DNA of 7,256 nt from the NCBI GenBank assembly GCA_028717445.1, contig JAQUNU010000035.1, positions 1-7,256 on the forward strand, given 5' to 3'. Origin of the DNA: Candidatus Portnoyibacteriota bacterium (GTDB taxonomy: Bacteria; Patescibacteriota; Minisyncoccia; Portnoybacterales; GWB1-42-6). Positions 6,501 to 7,256 of this stretch are shown in pieces. A program made the translations under genes and the position numbers. Positions within the stretch are counted from its first letter, which is position 1. Each line of letters opens with the position of its first letter. Under the pieces are notes generated by a model that was not told the origin of the DNA, did no database searches, and saw only the letters and a program-made list of their open reading frames with translations.

Positions 6501-7211
6501 TATTTCTTCTTTTAAAGTCTGGCTTTCTTTGACAAGGTCAATCTCGGCAAGAATCTTTCTGACTGATTCGGCGCCAATGCCCGCCTCAAAAACATGGCCA
6601 TATTTCAAATTCAGATCAAAATAATCGATTTCGGACAGAATCTGGAGCTTAGCCAGATTTTTCAGGTCGGAAATTCCCTTATCGCGCGATTCTTTTATTC
6701 TTTCTTTTTCGCCCGGCGTTCCGGCTGTTTTAATTTTTTGCTTGTATTCTTTTTCGATTTCTTCAATCGCGACGGCTCTGGCTTCTTCATCCACTTTAGT
6801 CACGATATAGCCGGCGAAATAAATGACTTTTTCCAGCTGCTGAATTGAAAGGTCTAGAACCAAGCCAATCCTCGAAGGCACTCCTCTTAAAAACCAAATA
6901 TGCGAAACTGGCGCGGCCAGTCTGATGTGCCCCATTCTTTCCCGGCGCACGATCGAACGCGTCACTTCAACTCCGCATTTATCACAGATTATTCCCTTAT
7001 AACGGATGCGGCGATATTTGCCGCAATAACATTCCCAATCTTTTTCCGGACCGAAAATCCGTTCGCAAAAAAGCCCGTCCTTCTCCGGTTTTTGGGTCCG
7101 GTAGTTTATGGTTTCGGGCTTAAGGACCTCGCCATGCGACCAAGCCAAGATATTCTCGGGCGAAGCGAGGGTTAATCTGATAGCTTTAAAATCTGAAACT
7201 TTTATCGACAT
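3537..7211 (-). CDS. rpoC: DNA-directed RNA polymerase subunit beta'
   Basis: Largest subunit of the core RNA polymerase; it holds the catalytic Mg2+ and, with beta, forms the active cleft. The protein is complete at 1224 aa, a typical bacterial length without the large lineage-specific insertions of E. coli beta'. Visible landmarks in order: N-terminal [15 protein letters not shown] and KPETINYRT; zinc-binding site 1 at C61, C63, C76 and C79; the rudder/lid region with [20 protein letters not shown] (372-391); the active-site NADFDGDQ (493-500) with metal-binding D495, D497 and D499; bridge helix around [20 protein letters not shown] (791-810); zinc-binding site 2 at C830, C901, C908 and C911; and the trigger loop with [12 protein letters not shown] (943-954). 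The last 20 or so residues are a charged Glu/Lys tail. The ATG at 7211 fits the family N-terminus, although the frame stays open to the window edge and no start codon of the ATG/GTG/TTG type lies upstream. No Shine-Dalgarno sequence is well placed. The stop is TAG, followed by an intrinsic terminator. Confidence 0.99.
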   Translation of the reverse strand: [1224 protein letters not shown]

Positions 7212-7256
7212 GGTAATTTTTCTTTTCTTATTTCTTCCTATTTTTTCTGCAAATCT
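7212..7256 (-). other. rpoC leader, probably the rpoB-rpoC junction
   Basis: The 45 nt before the rpoC ATG are purine-rich. The only Shine-Dalgarno-like string, AGGAAG (7239-7234), is 22 nt from the ATG, too far for normal use. Stops occur at 7240-7238 (TAG) and 7230-7228 (TAA) in the two frames other than that of rpoC, and either could end rpoB, which normally precedes rpoC directly. Too little is visible to recognise a rpoB C-terminus. Confidence 0.35.

Noticed and set aside
1..7256. UGA recoded as glycine, as in Gracilibacteria or SR1
   Set aside because: All genes read full length without internal UGA, and family glycines in RpoC and FtsK are encoded normally, so nothing supports recoding.

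Overview
The window is a tightly packed stretch of bacterial core genome in which every real gene lies on the minus strand. In the direction of transcription the order is rpoC (RNA polymerase beta', 7211 to 3537), ftsK/spoIIIE (DNA translocase, 3225 to 1063), a RodZ-like membrane helix-turn-helix protein (981 to 364), and the first 44 codons of recA (from 134, running off the left edge). There is no transposase, CRISPR array, phage gene, tRNA or rRNA.

The features suggest a small-genome bacterium of the Patescibacteria/CPR type, probably Parcubacteria-like, at moderate confidence. FtsK is short (720 aa). The RodZ-like protein ends in an Ig-like, glucodextranase-B-like domain instead of the usual RodZ tail. 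Proteins and spacers are Lys/Ile- and A+T-rich, and three of the four genes lack a well-placed Shine-Dalgarno sequence. The order ftsK - rodZ - recA looks like a stripped version of the Firmicutes spoIIIE - rodZ(ymfM) - pgsA - cinA - recA neighbourhood, with pgsA and cinA missing here. The genetic code appears standard: the three stop codons visible are TAG, TAA and TAG.

Layout: 1-134 recA N-terminus. 135-363 spacer, with a likely recA promoter and a cluster of short palindromes (221-328) resembling an interspersed palindromic element. 364-981 RodZ-like protein. 982-1062 an 81-nt gap filled by a 16-bp perfect inverted repeat. 1063-3225 ftsK. 3226-3536 a regulatory spacer with, in transcription order, the rpoC terminator (3510-3475), a perfect 36-bp palindrome (3425-3390), an extended -10 promoter (3295-3267) and a strong ribosome binding site for ftsK. 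3537-7211 complete rpoC. 7212-7256 rpoC leader, probably reaching the end of rpoB just beyond the edge.

Functionally the genes cover transcription (RpoC), chromosome segregation at division (FtsK), cell shape (RodZ-like) and recombination/repair (RecA). rpoC appears to end its own transcription unit. ftsK starts a new one that may include the RodZ-like gene. recA probably has its own promoter. The genes are ordinary; what deserves attention is in the spacers: the 36-bp palindrome, an 11-nt box shared by the ftsK and recA promoters, and the palindromic repeats.
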